18,595 nt of DNA from Candidatus Poribacteria bacterium. GTDB lineage: Bacteria; Poribacteria; WGA-4E; WGA-3G. The notes under the pieces are model-generated. The model was given only the letters and a program-made list of their open reading frames with translations. It did no database searches and was not told where the DNA came from. Of the stretch, positions 7,199 to 13,890 are shown piece after piece (the stretch's first letter is position 1; every line of letters begins with the position of its first letter). The translations under genes and the position numbers were made by a program. The DNA lies in assembly GCA_009835515.1 (NCBI GenBank), contig VXXH01000666.1:1-18595 (forward strand). The letters are read 5' to 3'.

Positions 7199-8047
7199 AT
7201 GATAATTGATTCACATACACACGCATGGCCCCGGTGGCCCTACCAACCGCCTGTCCCTGATGACGAAAGCCGCGGTAAAATTGAACAACTCCTTCACGAA
7301 ATGGATCTGCACAATGTCGACAAAGCAGTGCTTATCTGTGCACGCATTGACAGAAACCCTGACAACAACGATTACGTCGCAGCATGCGTCAAACGTTATC
7401 CAGAACGGTTGATTCAATTCGCCGATGTGGATTGCTCATGGACAGACACGTATCATACAGATGGCGCAGCGGATCGGTTGAAAACGGCAGCAGAAATGTA
7501 CAACCTTAAAGGCTACACGCATTACCTCAGAGGCGATGACGATGGGAGTTGGTTTTTTTCCGAAGAGGGTGAACGCTTCTTTCACACAACGTCCGAAATG
7601 CGACTCATTGCCAGCATCGCCATGGGGAGTCACCAACATGAGGCACTCCGTAAAGTCGCTGCAGAGTTTCCGAGTATTCCATTCTTGTGTCATCACATGG
7701 GCGGGGCGCGGGCAGGTGAGGAACATCCATACCCGCGACTCAAGCAGGTGCTCGCCTCAGCAAATGTCCCGAATATTCATATTAAGATGTCAGGTTTTGC
7801 CTATGTCTCGCAGGTCTCGTGGGATTATCCACACTCGGATACACACTGGATTGTGCGCGCCCTCTATGAACATTTCGGTCCCGGCCGTCTCTGTTGGGGA
7901 TCCGACTATCCGGTTGTTCGGAATTTCATGACCTATCAACATGCACTCGAGGCGTTTCGTACGCACTGTACTTTTATCCCAGAGGCAGATAAAGCGGAGA
8001 TTTTAGGCGGAACGCTCCAACGTCTATTAGCAGAAGCAGGAAAATAA
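7199..8047 (+). CDS. Amidohydrolase-2 family metal-dependent hydrolase
   Basis: The 282-residue cytoplasmic protein fits the amidohydrolase-2 (PF04909-type) TIM barrel. The first strand carries the HxH metal motif DSHTH (His6, His8). A histidine pair is at FLCHHMGG (165-166), and the metal or catalytic Asp lies in CWGSDYPV (Asp236). The closing helix, ILGGTLQRLL, is the usual family end. Members hydrolyse or decarboxylate small cyclic or aromatic acids and lactones; the substrate here is unknown. AGGAG lies 6 nt before the ATG. The gene starts 49 nt after the transporter ATPase with no terminator between, so it may act on what that transporter brings in. Confidence 0.88.
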   Translation: MIIDSHTHAWPRWPYQPPVPDDESRGKIEQLLHEMDLHNVDKAVLICARIDRNPDNNDYVAACVKRYPERLIQFADVDCSWTDTYHTDGAADRLKTAAEMYNLKGYTHYLRGDDDGSWFFSEEGERFFHTTSEMRLIASIAMGSHQHEALRKVAAEFPSIPFLCHHMGGARAGEEHPYPRLKQVLASANVPNIHIKMSGFAYVSQVSWDYPHSDTHWIVRALYEHFGPGRLCWGSDYPVVRNFMTYQHALEAFRTHCTFIPEADKAEILGGTLQRLLAEAGK

Positions 8048-8096
8048 TTAGCTTCTTTGCGAAGGACGATCGCGAAATTAAAGGAGGATAGATCCG

Positions 8097-8576
8097 ATGC
8101 CCCGTTTAAATTTAGCGTTAATCTGCGTTTCATATCTGGTCCTCTCTGTTGATATTGCCTTTGCACAAAACGACTTCCTACATGGCGGAACTATAGACGA
8201 TCTCACACAACTCAGTGGAACTATCCGTGGACAGATTGTTGATACAACCGAAATGCAAAACCCAATTGAGGGTGTTGAGGTTAGGATCGTTGCTGCAGGT
8301 GGAGAGGAATACATAGCAACAACCGATGCCAATGGTAATTATAAACATTCCGGCATCCCCGCGGGCAGATACCTTATCAGTATCTATAAAGAAGGATACG
8401 GCGATCGGCTTGGAAAAGCTGTAACAGTTGTTAATGGCGGAGATCACTACGTCCCGCTCAAGATGACCAAAAAGGACACTATCGTTGACTTTCTCGAAGC
8501 CCCCGTCCCTATGTACTGGGTGCTGATCCTTTGTGTTATCATAGTGATCTTGATTTTCTCACGCACAAATAGATGA
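8097..8576 (+). CDS. Membrane-anchored carboxypeptidase-regulatory-like domain protein
   Basis: The 159-residue protein has a signal peptide (cleavage after AFA, near residue 23) and one carboxypeptidase regulatory-like beta-sandwich. Its features are SGTIRGQIVDT, PIEGVEVRIVAAGG, TTDANGNYKHSGIPAGRYLI and YKEGYG. A C-terminal membrane helix follows (YWVLILCVIIVILIF, about 140-154) with a short basic tail, SRTNR. This predicts a periplasm-facing domain held in the inner membrane. The fold is usually an accessory binding or stability module without activity. GGAGG lies 9 nt before the ATG. The gene starts 49 nt after the amidohydrolase and 24 nt before a beta-barrel gene, and heads an apparent three-gene envelope set. 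Confidence 0.75.
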   Translation: MPRLNLALICVSYLVLSVDIAFAQNDFLHGGTIDDLTQLSGTIRGQIVDTTEMQNPIEGVEVRIVAAGGEEYIATTDANGNYKHSGIPAGRYLISIYKEGYGDRLGKAVTVVNGGDHYVPLKMTKKDTIVDFLEAPVPMYWVLILCVIIVILIFSRTNR

Positions 8577-8600
8577 CAGACCAAAAGAGGCGTAGATGCC

Positions 8601-9320
8601 ATGCAAGTGAAGACAATCACATTACCGTTGGGATATTTAGTGTTAATTGCCACTTTTTTTATACTCTGTCCGTTCGACAATGTCCACGCTTTCAGGGATC
8701 AGGAGCGCGACTTCATCTACGAAGAACGCAAAGACACACTTGTCCGGTTGGTAAGGAAAAACTACCGTGGGAGGCGTAAAGGCTTTATTTTTGGTCTGGG
8801 TGTCGGTGTGGGGAGCACCCGTTTTACGAAACCGCTCGCCGAATACTATTGGAGACATGCATACGAAAGCGAATGGTCAACCGAACGTCAAACAAGATCC
8901 GCCTTGGTAACAGAGTTGAAAATCGGCCACGGGTTCACCGATCAGTTCCTACTCTATTACACGAGCCGCATTTCATGGCTCCCGCTTCAGCATTTCTACA
9001 AAGACACTACGATTGCCAACGGTGCAGCGGGGATGGGATTCATGTATTTTCCATTCCGCAGGCGAGGCCTTTACCTCGTCGGCAATATCGGGTTGGCAAC
9101 ACTCGTAACCTGGCAACCGCCGCTTACATTGGAAAATGCCAGACAGACTGGAGTCTCTGTCTCAGGGGGTATCGGTTATGAATTCCTTTCTCACTGGAGT
9201 ATTGACTTCACAGTGAATTCCGGTAACGCCAAGACAACGAGAGTTGATGACCTCAGCGAGGTAGCGTTCACAGATGAGATTCTTACTTTTTCGGTAAATC
9301 TCAATATGCTCGCCTATTAG
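8601..9320 (+). CDS. Predicted outer-membrane beta-barrel protein
   Basis: The 239-residue protein has a signal peptide (residues 1-30, ending FDNVHA) and a region rich in alternating polar/hydrophobic strands with Gly turns: GFIFGLGVGVGSTRF, AGMGFMYFPF, GLYLVGNIGLATLVTW and VSVSGGIGYEFLSHWSIDF. It ends in NLNMLAY, an aromatic last residue as expected for barrels inserted by the BAM machinery. Strand count suggests a small barrel of about 8 strands. No specific family is recognised. It lies between a membrane-anchored beta-sandwich protein and a lipoprotein gene with short gaps (24 and 22 nt), so a common envelope function is inferred. Confidence 0.75.
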   Translation: MQVKTITLPLGYLVLIATFFILCPFDNVHAFRDQERDFIYEERKDTLVRLVRKNYRGRRKGFIFGLGVGVGSTRFTKPLAEYYWRHAYESEWSTERQTRSALVTELKIGHGFTDQFLLYYTSRISWLPLQHFYKDTTIANGAAGMGFMYFPFRRRGLYLVGNIGLATLVTWQPPLTLENARQTGVSVSGGIGYEFLSHWSIDFTVNSGNAKTTRVDDLSEVAFTDEILTFSVNLNMLAY

Positions 9321-9342
9321 CACGTTTTCTGGAGGTAAAATC

Positions 9343-9999
9343 ATGTGCCCGAAAACAAGTTTCGGAACAGGAAAAACTCTGTTATTGGTGATAGCCGTAT
9401 CGGTATGCCTTCTGAGTTGCGGCGATGTGGACCTCGACATTGACCAAGAACAGACCGAGGAACCGCTCAAATTTATTGAATTTGTCCTGTTTCCGACAGC
9501 CCCTTACATTGATAAGTCCTACGTAGAAAAAGTGCCGGAAGAGGAAGTCGTAGTTAGAGACCTTGATTTTGAAGTCGAGAAAGCAGCGATTCAGGAGGTT
9601 TATCGTGCTTTCATTAAAGCCTATGTAGCAGAAGACATGACAGCACTTCAAGATACATTGGATAGCACAGCGGGCATTGAATTTGGGACTAACATTACCG
9701 GCGTTGTCTATGGGTGGAACGATGTCAAAATTTATATTCAAGGAAGATGGGAGGAATTAGATTGTCAAGGCGATCCAAATTGGGAACTGATAGATTTTTA
9801 TATTCGTCCTGAGAATGTTAGTGTCCCTTGGGTAGAAGCGAGTGCAAAGGGCCCCATGTTTTACTATACCCCGGATTTACCCTCTGCGTGTTACAATGCC
9901 CTTGGGCGTTTTTACTTCACAAAGAAGTCAGGTGAGTGGCGCATTCATCAAATTGATGGATCGAAATACTTTACCGATAATCAGCATAAAGTGCCGTGA
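9343..9999 (+). CDS. Lipoprotein with an NTF2/SnoaL-like domain
   Basis: The 218-residue protein has a lipoprotein signal with lipobox LLSC (Cys26) followed by Gly, which favours outer-membrane sorting. An acidic linker follows. From about residue 78 there is a cone-shaped NTF2-like fold: helix AIQEVYRAFIKAYVAEDMTA, then the motif DSTAGIEFGTNITGVVYGWN, helix VKIYIQGRWEEL and the last strand GRFYFTKKSGEWRIHQIDGS. SnoaL/DUF4440-type domains bind small hydrophobic ligands or act as small enzymes; no active-site residue can be named here. GGAGG lies 7 nt before the ATG. It is the last gene of the three-gene envelope set. No terminator is visible after it. Confidence 0.78.
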   Translation: MCPKTSFGTGKTLLLVIAVSVCLLSCGDVDLDIDQEQTEEPLKFIEFVLFPTAPYIDKSYVEKVPEEEVVVRDLDFEVEKAAIQEVYRAFIKAYVAEDMTALQDTLDSTAGIEFGTNITGVVYGWNDVKIYIQGRWEELDCQGDPNWELIDFYIRPENVSVPWVEASAKGPMFYYTPDLPSACYNALGRFYFTKKSGEWRIHQIDGSKYFTDNQHKVP

Positions 10000-10054
10000 C
10001 CGAATTAGGGGAGAAATAAGGAATTGAATGACTCCGACGTGATTGAGAAAAAAG

Positions 10055-10083
10055 TTGACATTTTACATACGTCACAGTATAAT
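10055..10083 (+). promoter_or_regulatory. Perfect consensus sigma70-type promoter
   Basis: TTGACA (10055-10060) and TATAAT (10078-10083) are separated by exactly 17 nt. A start near 10090 gives a leader of about 89 nt for the gene at 10179. The leader holds a small hairpin, TTCGCG (10108-10113) with CGCGAA (10122-10127). Confidence 0.9.
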
Positions 10084-10178
10084 AACAGTAAACAGTGTAG
10101 TATTCTGTTCGCGACGCGTAACGCGAATTCGATTTCAAACTACACTCCACTCAAGCAAAGCGTAAGGAGGAACAGTGC

Positions 10179-10832
10179 ATGAAAGGTATACTTGTTTTAA
10201 CAACACTCGCTTTGACCTTCGTAGCGGGATTTGCCTTTGCCACAGAAATTTCAACGGTGCAAGGCGAATACATTGAAGCCCGATCCGCGAGTGTGTATGT
10301 CGGCGCGTGCCACTTTGGTGCCGAATATGTTGAGGGCGGGAAAGAAGCGACAGCCGTCTGGAACATCCATGAAGGGAATTGGAACGGCGTGTCACTGAAC
10401 GATTTAACTGTCGTCGCTGTTATCAGTGCGAAAAACAACTTGGCAACCGACACCAAAACCCGAAAAAGTGTGTTGTATGTAGACACAAACACCACACCGG
10501 AACAGCGTGCCGCGCTCAAAGACATGCTTACAACAAAACGCGCGGACGTTTTAGGTGAAGTCGTTGCGACCCAAACCGCCCCTATCACGTTCACGAAAAA
10601 TGGAACCAAATACGATATAACGGTCGGAAAAACCCTCGCGCTCTCAGCCAACCGTTACCCGTGTGCAGGCTGCACACAACCGCATCAGATTTGGTATAAA
10701 CCGCTGACAACGCTTCAGAACGCCATCGTCGGTAAGTCTGAAGTCTATCGCTATAAAGACACGCACCTCCCGGTGATGTGGCAGCAAAGCGGTGCTGAGA
10801 ACAACGTCTTTGTCGGCGACTTCTCGATGTAA
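10179..10832 (+). CDS. Secreted DUF1326-like protein with a CxxC motif
   Basis: The 217-residue protein has a signal peptide (cleavage after FAFA, residue 21). The mature part resembles DUF1326 proteins: GEYIEARSASVYVGACHFG at the start, ATAVWNIHEGNWNGVSLNDL in the middle, then SVLYVDTNTTPEQRAALKDM. Function of the family is unknown. Cys44 and the motif PCAGCTQPHQIWYKPL (Cys162, Cys165, His169) could bind a metal such as copper; this is inference. AAGGAGG lies 8 nt before the ATG. The gene stands alone, with a perfect promoter in front and a long hairpin behind, so it is probably strongly expressed as a monocistron. Confidence 0.75.
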   Translation: MKGILVLTTLALTFVAGFAFATEISTVQGEYIEARSASVYVGACHFGAEYVEGGKEATAVWNIHEGNWNGVSLNDLTVVAVISAKNNLATDTKTRKSVLYVDTNTTPEQRAALKDMLTTKRADVLGEVVATQTAPITFTKNGTKYDITVGKTLALSANRYPCAGCTQPHQIWYKPLTTLQNAIVGKSEVYRYKDTHLPVMWQQSGAENNVFVGDFSM

Positions 10833-10841
10833 CACATTGAA

Positions 10842-10872
10842 TGTCTGTAGTTGCCTCCGGTAACTACAGACA
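10842..10872 (+). terminator. Hairpin terminator without a T-run
   Basis: Positions 10842-10855 and 10859-10872 pair over 14 bp with one G-U wobble around a 3-nt loop, 10 nt after the stop codon at 10832. The following bases (CTACTTACACG) are not T-rich, so it may work as an mRNA 3'-end stabiliser or as an imperfect terminator. Confidence 0.65.
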
Positions 10873-10898
10873 CTACTTACACGCCTCAGCATCCTATT

Positions 10899-10952
10899 TT
10901 TGTAAATTGTCCCCTCGATTTCATTTATACCAATCTGGTGCAATTTTACAAA
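10899..10952. repeat. Imperfect inverted repeat before the dioxygenase array
   Basis: TTTGTAAATTG (10899-10909) is the reverse complement of CAATTTTACAAA (10941-10952) except for one extra T. The 31-nt interval holds ACCAATCTGGT, itself a small dyad. The function is unknown; it may be an operator or a remnant of a small mobile element. No clear promoter is seen between here and the gene at 11015. Confidence 0.5.
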
Positions 10953-11014
10953 TCATTGGCGCGCCACGTCCTAATTAGAGCAATACCATCTAAAATTGAT
11001 CAGTAGGAGGATTC

Positions 11015-11866
11015 GTGGATACACATACAACACCCCAAGAACGGAAGTTTAGACTCACACCTGAAGAACGATCCTCTTGGGAGGAGAACGGCTACTTTGT
11101 CCGTCACGACGTTTTTACCGAAGCAGAAAACGCCCTTTTAACACAAGTCGCTGATGCCATCGCGCTCGGAAAGATACCCTTTCCAGACCATCGTATCTTT
11201 CAGAACGCGTTAGTGAGAGACGGAAAAGTTGAAGCATCGGGTATCCACGCGATGCACAGCATCCACCAAATGAATCTTTATTCTCCTGAATTCCTTGCAC
11301 GGACGCGGGATCCGCGTCTCACCGACCCCGTTGTTGATATCCTCGGTCCAGACCTCCTCGGTCTCAATAGCCTTTATATCTGGAAACCGCCGAAAATTGG
11401 CTTAGGATTCCCATGGCATCAAGATAGATGGTATACTCGACCTCAGTTTAAAACCGAAACGACAGTCGGCACGTGGACGGCTATTGATGCCGCTGATAAA
11501 GAAAACGGGTGTCTATACGTTATACCGGGTAGCCATAAAATCGGTATTCTTGAGCATGTTGAGCTCGAAGGTTCACAACAACAGGAATTTAAACAGGCAG
11601 TCGGTGCGCGGGATGAAGATGGGGTCGCCGTTGAAATCCCACCCGGAAGTGTCATTTTTTTCGACAACCGAATCCTTCATAAGAGTACTGATAACAACAC
11701 TGGACGCTTTCGACGAAGTAACATCGCACATTATATCAGTGCAAAGGCAGAACGAGTGCCACATAAGAATTATATGCGTCCCCTTATGTGGGTTAGGGGT
11801 AAAATATACCCAACGATGTCTGATGGTGTCTATCGTGACACTTTACCTATCACGGAATCCGAGTAA
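11015..11866 (+). CDS. PhyH-family Fe(II)/2-oxoglutarate dioxygenase, array copy 1
   Basis: The 283-residue cytoplasmic enzyme belongs to the phytanoyl-CoA dioxygenase (PhyH) family, which hydroxylates substrates using Fe(II), O2 and 2-oxoglutarate. Iron ligands are His135 and Asp137 in FPWHQDRWY and His222 in LHKSTDN. Arg231 or Arg233 in GRFRRSN is the likely 2-oxoglutarate anchor. ENGCLYVIPGSH is a standard family block. The start is GTG, with AGGAGG 4 nt before it; the N-terminus then aligns with those of copies 2-4 (MDTHTT). It is the first of four tandem paralogues. Its core shares the DRWY and FFDNR variants with copy 3, while its C-terminus (RGKIYP) is shared with copy 2. The substrate is unknown. 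Confidence 0.9.
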   Translation: MDTHTTPQERKFRLTPEERSSWEENGYFVRHDVFTEAENALLTQVADAIALGKIPFPDHRIFQNALVRDGKVEASGIHAMHSIHQMNLYSPEFLARTRDPRLTDPVVDILGPDLLGLNSLYIWKPPKIGLGFPWHQDRWYTRPQFKTETTVGTWTAIDAADKENGCLYVIPGSHKIGILEHVELEGSQQQEFKQAVGARDEDGVAVEIPPGSVIFFDNRILHKSTDNNTGRFRRSNIAHYISAKAERVPHKNYMRPLMWVRGKIYPTMSDGVYRDTLPITESE

Positions 11867-11914
11867 AATAAAGGACGGTCTATGACTGGATCGTGCCGTA
11901 TAAAACTTGTCAAT

Positions 11915-11919
11915 AGGAG
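11915..11919 (+). promoter_or_regulatory. Ribosome binding site AGGAG that decides the GTG start of copy 2
   Basis: AGGAG lies 5 nt before the GTG at 11925. The 24 nt before this start resemble the 24 nt before copy 1 (10991-11014), so the leader was duplicated together with the gene. An in-frame TTG at 11907 would place the site inside the coding region. Confidence 0.7.
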
Positions 11920-11924
11920 CATGC

Positions 11925-12773
11925 GTGAACACAAATACAACCTCTGAAGAACGAAAATTTAAACTGACCTCTGAAGAACGAACCGCTTGGGATGAAAACG
12001 GATACTTCGTCCGGTACGACGTTTTCACAAAAGAAGAAAACGACCTCTTAGCGCAAATTGCTGATGACATTGTTGATGGAAAACGCCCGTTTCCAGATTA
12101 TCATATCTTTGAAAACGCTTTAGTCAGAGACGGTAAAATCGAAGCACAAGGTATCTACGCGATGCACAATATCCAATATGTGAGTTGTAATTGCCCAGAA
12201 TTCCTTGCACGGACGCGGGATCCGCGTCTCACCGACCCCGCTGTTGACATCCTCGGTCCAGATCTCCTCGGTCTCAACAACCTCTATATTTGGAAACCGC
12301 CGAAAATTGGCTTAGGGTTCCCCTGGCATCAAGATAAATGGTATTTCAACCATCAATATAAAACAGGAACGACAGTCGCTACATGGTCTGCTATTGATGC
12401 CGCTGATAAAGGAAATGGTTGTTTATACGTTATCCCCGGCAGCCATAAGCAGGGCGTTCGGGACCATAAGGAACTTGAAGGCTCACAACAAGGAGAGTTT
12501 AAACAGGCAGAGGGTGCTCGTGATGAAGATGGCGTTGCGGTAGAAGTTCCTGCTGGCGCGGTCATCTGGTTTAATAGCCAAGTCCTCCATAAAAGCACGG
12601 ATAACCACAGTGAACGTTTCAGACGTGCAAATATCGCACATTATATGAATGCTAAAGGAGAATGGACCCGTCCTGAGGCTATCAATAAAAAACGTCCTCC
12701 GATGTGGATTCGGGGTAAAATCTATCCCGGCATGGCAGATGGAGTGCAACGCGACGTTATACCAATTCTGTAA
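11925..12773 (+). CDS. PhyH-family Fe(II)/2-oxoglutarate dioxygenase, array copy 2
   Basis: The 282-residue paralogue aligns without gaps to copy 1 through the catalytic core. Ligands are His135 and Asp137 (FPWHQDKWY) and His222 (LHKSTDNHS), with Arg231/233 (ERFRRAN) for 2-oxoglutarate. Pocket-lining variants differ from copy 1 and match copy 4: DKWYFNHQY, WFN in place of FFDN before the distal His, and a VSC segment near residue 86. The C-terminal RGKIYPGMADGV instead matches copy 1. At the DNA level about 50 nt around 12307-12356 are identical to copy 4, while the block at 12200-12241 is identical to copy 1, a sign of recombination between copies. It lies 58 nt after copy 1 in the same operon. 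Confidence 0.9.
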   Translation: MNTNTTSEERKFKLTSEERTAWDENGYFVRYDVFTKEENDLLAQIADDIVDGKRPFPDYHIFENALVRDGKIEAQGIYAMHNIQYVSCNCPEFLARTRDPRLTDPAVDILGPDLLGLNNLYIWKPPKIGLGFPWHQDKWYFNHQYKTGTTVATWSAIDAADKGNGCLYVIPGSHKQGVRDHKELEGSQQGEFKQAEGARDEDGVAVEVPAGAVIWFNSQVLHKSTDNHSERFRRANIAHYMNAKGEWTRPEAINKKRPPMWIRGKIYPGMADGVQRDVIPIL

Positions 12774-12782
12774 TCTGATTGA

Positions 12783-13004
12783 CACCTAACGAAAGGATAC
12801 TATCATGAGGCTACGACTGACTACCATGAGATCGGCAGCAACCGGTCAATCTTTCTCGACCGTGACTCGGTAGTCCGCTATTCGTTATCCGCTATCGGAC
12901 AGGAACGCCGCACCGGATACGCCTACTACGGTGGCTGGGCCGCCAAACTCCTCACAGATGAGTACCCACGCTGGAGAGAAAAGCACAAGTTCCCAAAGGA
13001 ATGA
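12783..13004 (+). pseudogene. Coding remnant of an unrelated gene inside the dioxygenase array
   Basis: This frame is open for 73 codons and ends in TGA at 13002-13004, but has no ATG, GTG or TTG start. Its translation looks like real protein: DYHEIGSNRSIFLDRD, then TGYAYYGGWAAKLL and DEYPRWREKHKFPKE at the end. It is richer in G+C (CGC, GCC, TAC codons) than the genes around it. It does not resemble the PhyH paralogues and I do not recognise the family. It is best read as the 3' end of a gene left behind by a deletion or by the rearrangement that built the array. It fills nearly all of the 253-nt gap between copies 2 and 3. Confidence 0.55.
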
Positions 13005-13016
13005 CCGATTATTGAT

Positions 13017-13021
13017 AGGAG
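13017..13021 (+). promoter_or_regulatory. Ribosome binding site AGGAG that decides the start of copy 3
   Basis: AGGAG lies 5 nt before the ATG at 13027, the same arrangement as in copy 2. A longer in-frame reading from 12931 would run through the gene remnant in another frame and add 32 residues absent from the other copies. Confidence 0.75.
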
Positions 13022-13026
13022 AACTA

Positions 13027-13890
13027 ATGGATACAGATACAACAACCGAAGAACGGAAGTTTAAACTCACATCTGAAGAACGAACCTCTTGGGACGAAAA
13101 CGGATACTTTATCCGTTACGACGTTTTCGGTAAAAAAGAAAACGACTTTTTAGCGCAAATCGCGGATGACATCGCCACCGGAAAACGCCCCTTCCGGGCG
13201 CAAAATATCCACAAAAACGCATTGGTCAGAGACGGAAAAACTACAGCATCAGGAACCCACGCGATGCATTGTATTCACCATATAAATAATTATTCTCCTG
13301 AGTTCCTTGCACGTACACGCGATCCGCGTCTCACCGATCCGGTTGTTGACTTAATAGGTCCAAATATCCTCGGTCTTAACAATCTGTATATCTGGAAACC
13401 GCCAAAAATCGGTCTCGGTTTTCCGTGGCATCAAGATAGATGGTATTTTAATAGACAGTATAAGACGAACAAGACAGTCGGCACGTGGACTGCGATTGAT
13501 GCCGCAGATTTAGAGAATGGGTGCCTGTACGTTATTCCGGGTAGCCACAAGGACGGCGTTCTTGATCATGAGGATCTCGAAGGCTCACAACAAAACGAGT
13601 TTAAGAGCGCACGCGGTGCGAAGGACGAGGACGGTGTCGCTGTTGAAGTGCCACCCGGAAGTGTCATCTTTTTCGACAACCGACTTCTCCATAAAAGCAC
13701 TAATAACCACAGTGGACGGTTTCGTAGGTGTAGTGTTGCTCATTATATCAGTGCGGATTCAGAACGTCTGCCGTATAAGAACATAAATCATATCAAACCG
13801 GTGATGTGGGTTCGCGGGGATACATACTCCGAAAAGATGGAACCTGTCTATCGTGACGCTTTGCCGATCCCCAAAGAACAGGAGGATTAA
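13027..13890 (+). CDS. PhyH-family Fe(II)/2-oxoglutarate dioxygenase, array copy 3
   Basis: The 287-residue paralogue keeps the full facial triad, His135 and Asp137 (FPWHQDRWY) and His222 (LHKSTNNHS), with GRFRRCS supplying the 2-oxoglutarate arginine. Core variants match copy 1: YSPEF near residue 90, DRWY, and IFFDNR before the distal His. Its C-terminus, RGDTYSEKMEPVYRD, matches copy 4 instead. The N-terminus MDTDTTTEERKFKLTSEER aligns with the other copies and supports the ATG at 13027. It follows a gene remnant, and its TAA overlaps the ATG of copy 4 by one base, so copies 3 and 4 are translationally coupled. Substrate unknown. Confidence 0.9.
   Translation: MDTDTTTEERKFKLTSEERTSWDENGYFIRYDVFGKKENDFLAQIADDIATGKRPFRAQNIHKNALVRDGKTTASGTHAMHCIHHINNYSPEFLARTRDPRLTDPVVDLIGPNILGLNNLYIWKPPKIGLGFPWHQDRWYFNRQYKTNKTVGTWTAIDAADLENGCLYVIPGSHKDGVLDHEDLEGSQQNEFKSARGAKDEDGVAVEVPPGSVIFFDNRLLHKSTNNHSGRFRRCSVAHYISADSERLPYKNINHIKPVMWVRGDTYSEKMEPVYRDALPIPKEQED

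Noticed and set aside
10151..10651. A 166-codon minus-strand frame
   Set aside because: It is the antisense shadow of the DUF1326-like gene, with no ribosome binding site and Ser/Val-rich low-information translation.
10958..10965. GGCGCGCC palindrome
   Set aside because: A single 8-nt palindrome can arise by chance, and nothing else around it supports a site.
12805..12873. A 22-codon ORF with a ribosome-site-like AAAGGA before it
   Set aside because: It is short, ends quickly, and overlaps the more protein-like frame 12783-13004 in another frame.
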